Below are positions 14,773-14,805 of a DNA stretch of 14,805 bases, one piece after another. Position 1 is the stretch's first letter. The number at the start of each line of letters is the position of its first letter. Both the position numbers and the translations under genes were made by a program. Under the pieces are notes generated by a model, which was not told where the DNA came from, did no database searches, and saw only the letters and a program-made list of their open reading frames with translations. The stretch is from CAYMRB01 sp964392615 (GTDB lineage: Bacteria; Planctomycetota; UBA8108): positions 1 to 14,805 of the forward strand of contig CAYMRB010000251.1 in the NCBI GenBank assembly GCA_964392615.1, in the 5' to 3' direction.

Positions 14773-14805
14773 GTGAGACCCCTCGTCGCCGCCGTGCGCT
14801 TGCGT
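14773..14805 (+). CDS. Possible start of a new plus-strand gene, cut by the window end
   Basis: GTG at 14773 has GAGGA at 14762-14766, and the 11 codons that follow are open (MRPLVAAVRLR), which could be the start of an export signal. GTTCTTTGAAAAT (14737-14749) lies just upstream. Too short for any assignment; the start may be elsewhere or the strand wrong. Confidence 0.25.
   Translation, partial: MRPLVAAVRLR

Overview
The window is GC-rich (about two thirds G+C by eye, not computed). Its protein styles fit a Planctomycetota bacterium or a close relative. The strongest clue is the large secreted protein at 6731-9964: Cys-bracketed fibronectin-III-like repeats, a beta-sandwich domain, and a C-terminal double calcium-loop (dockerin-like) segment ending in a Cys/Pro-rich tail. 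I know this layout from planctomycete genomes. No rRNA, tRNA, CRISPR array, transposase or phage gene was found.

Layout from left to right. (1) 1-720, minus: 5'-terminal part of a membrane-anchored or secreted protein with carboxypeptidase-regulatory-like domains; it runs off the left edge. (2) 912-3887, plus: a secreted GH95 alpha-L-fucosidase-type glycoside hydrolase with an extra N-terminal beta-sandwich. (3) 3998-4735, plus: the N-degron leucyltransferase Bpt. (4) 4748-5464, minus: a PlsC-type acyltransferase, tail to tail with bpt and 12 bases apart. (5) 5563-6276, minus: a small O-methyltransferase with an export signal. (6) 6277-6730: a divergent intergenic region with a perfect 18-bp-arm inverted repeat and a near-identical direct repeat. 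(7) 6731-9964, plus: the repeat/dockerin protein, followed by a triple 8-bp repeat and a UUCG-loop terminator. (8) 10125-12263 and 12300-13532, minus: rseP, a site-2 protease with about five PDZ-like modules, downstream of dxr (MEP isoprenoid pathway). (9) 13758-14615, plus: lgt (lipoprotein diacylglyceryl transferase), divergent from dxr. (10) 14616-14805: a structured stretch that may lead into a new plus-strand gene cut by the window edge.

Much of the gene set concerns the cell envelope and secretion: plsC makes phospholipid, dxr feeds isoprenoid carriers, rseP performs regulated intramembrane proteolysis, and lgt matures lipoproteins. GH95, the repeat protein and the signal-peptide methyltransferase are exported products. 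Only dxr-rseP looks like a tight operon; the other genes appear to be separate units. The core genes are ordinary. The features most worth a second look are the repeat/dockerin protein and the palindrome before it, the PDZ-rich RseP, and the exported methyltransferase with an Asp-to-His change at its metal site. I did not find a clearly new multi-gene system.
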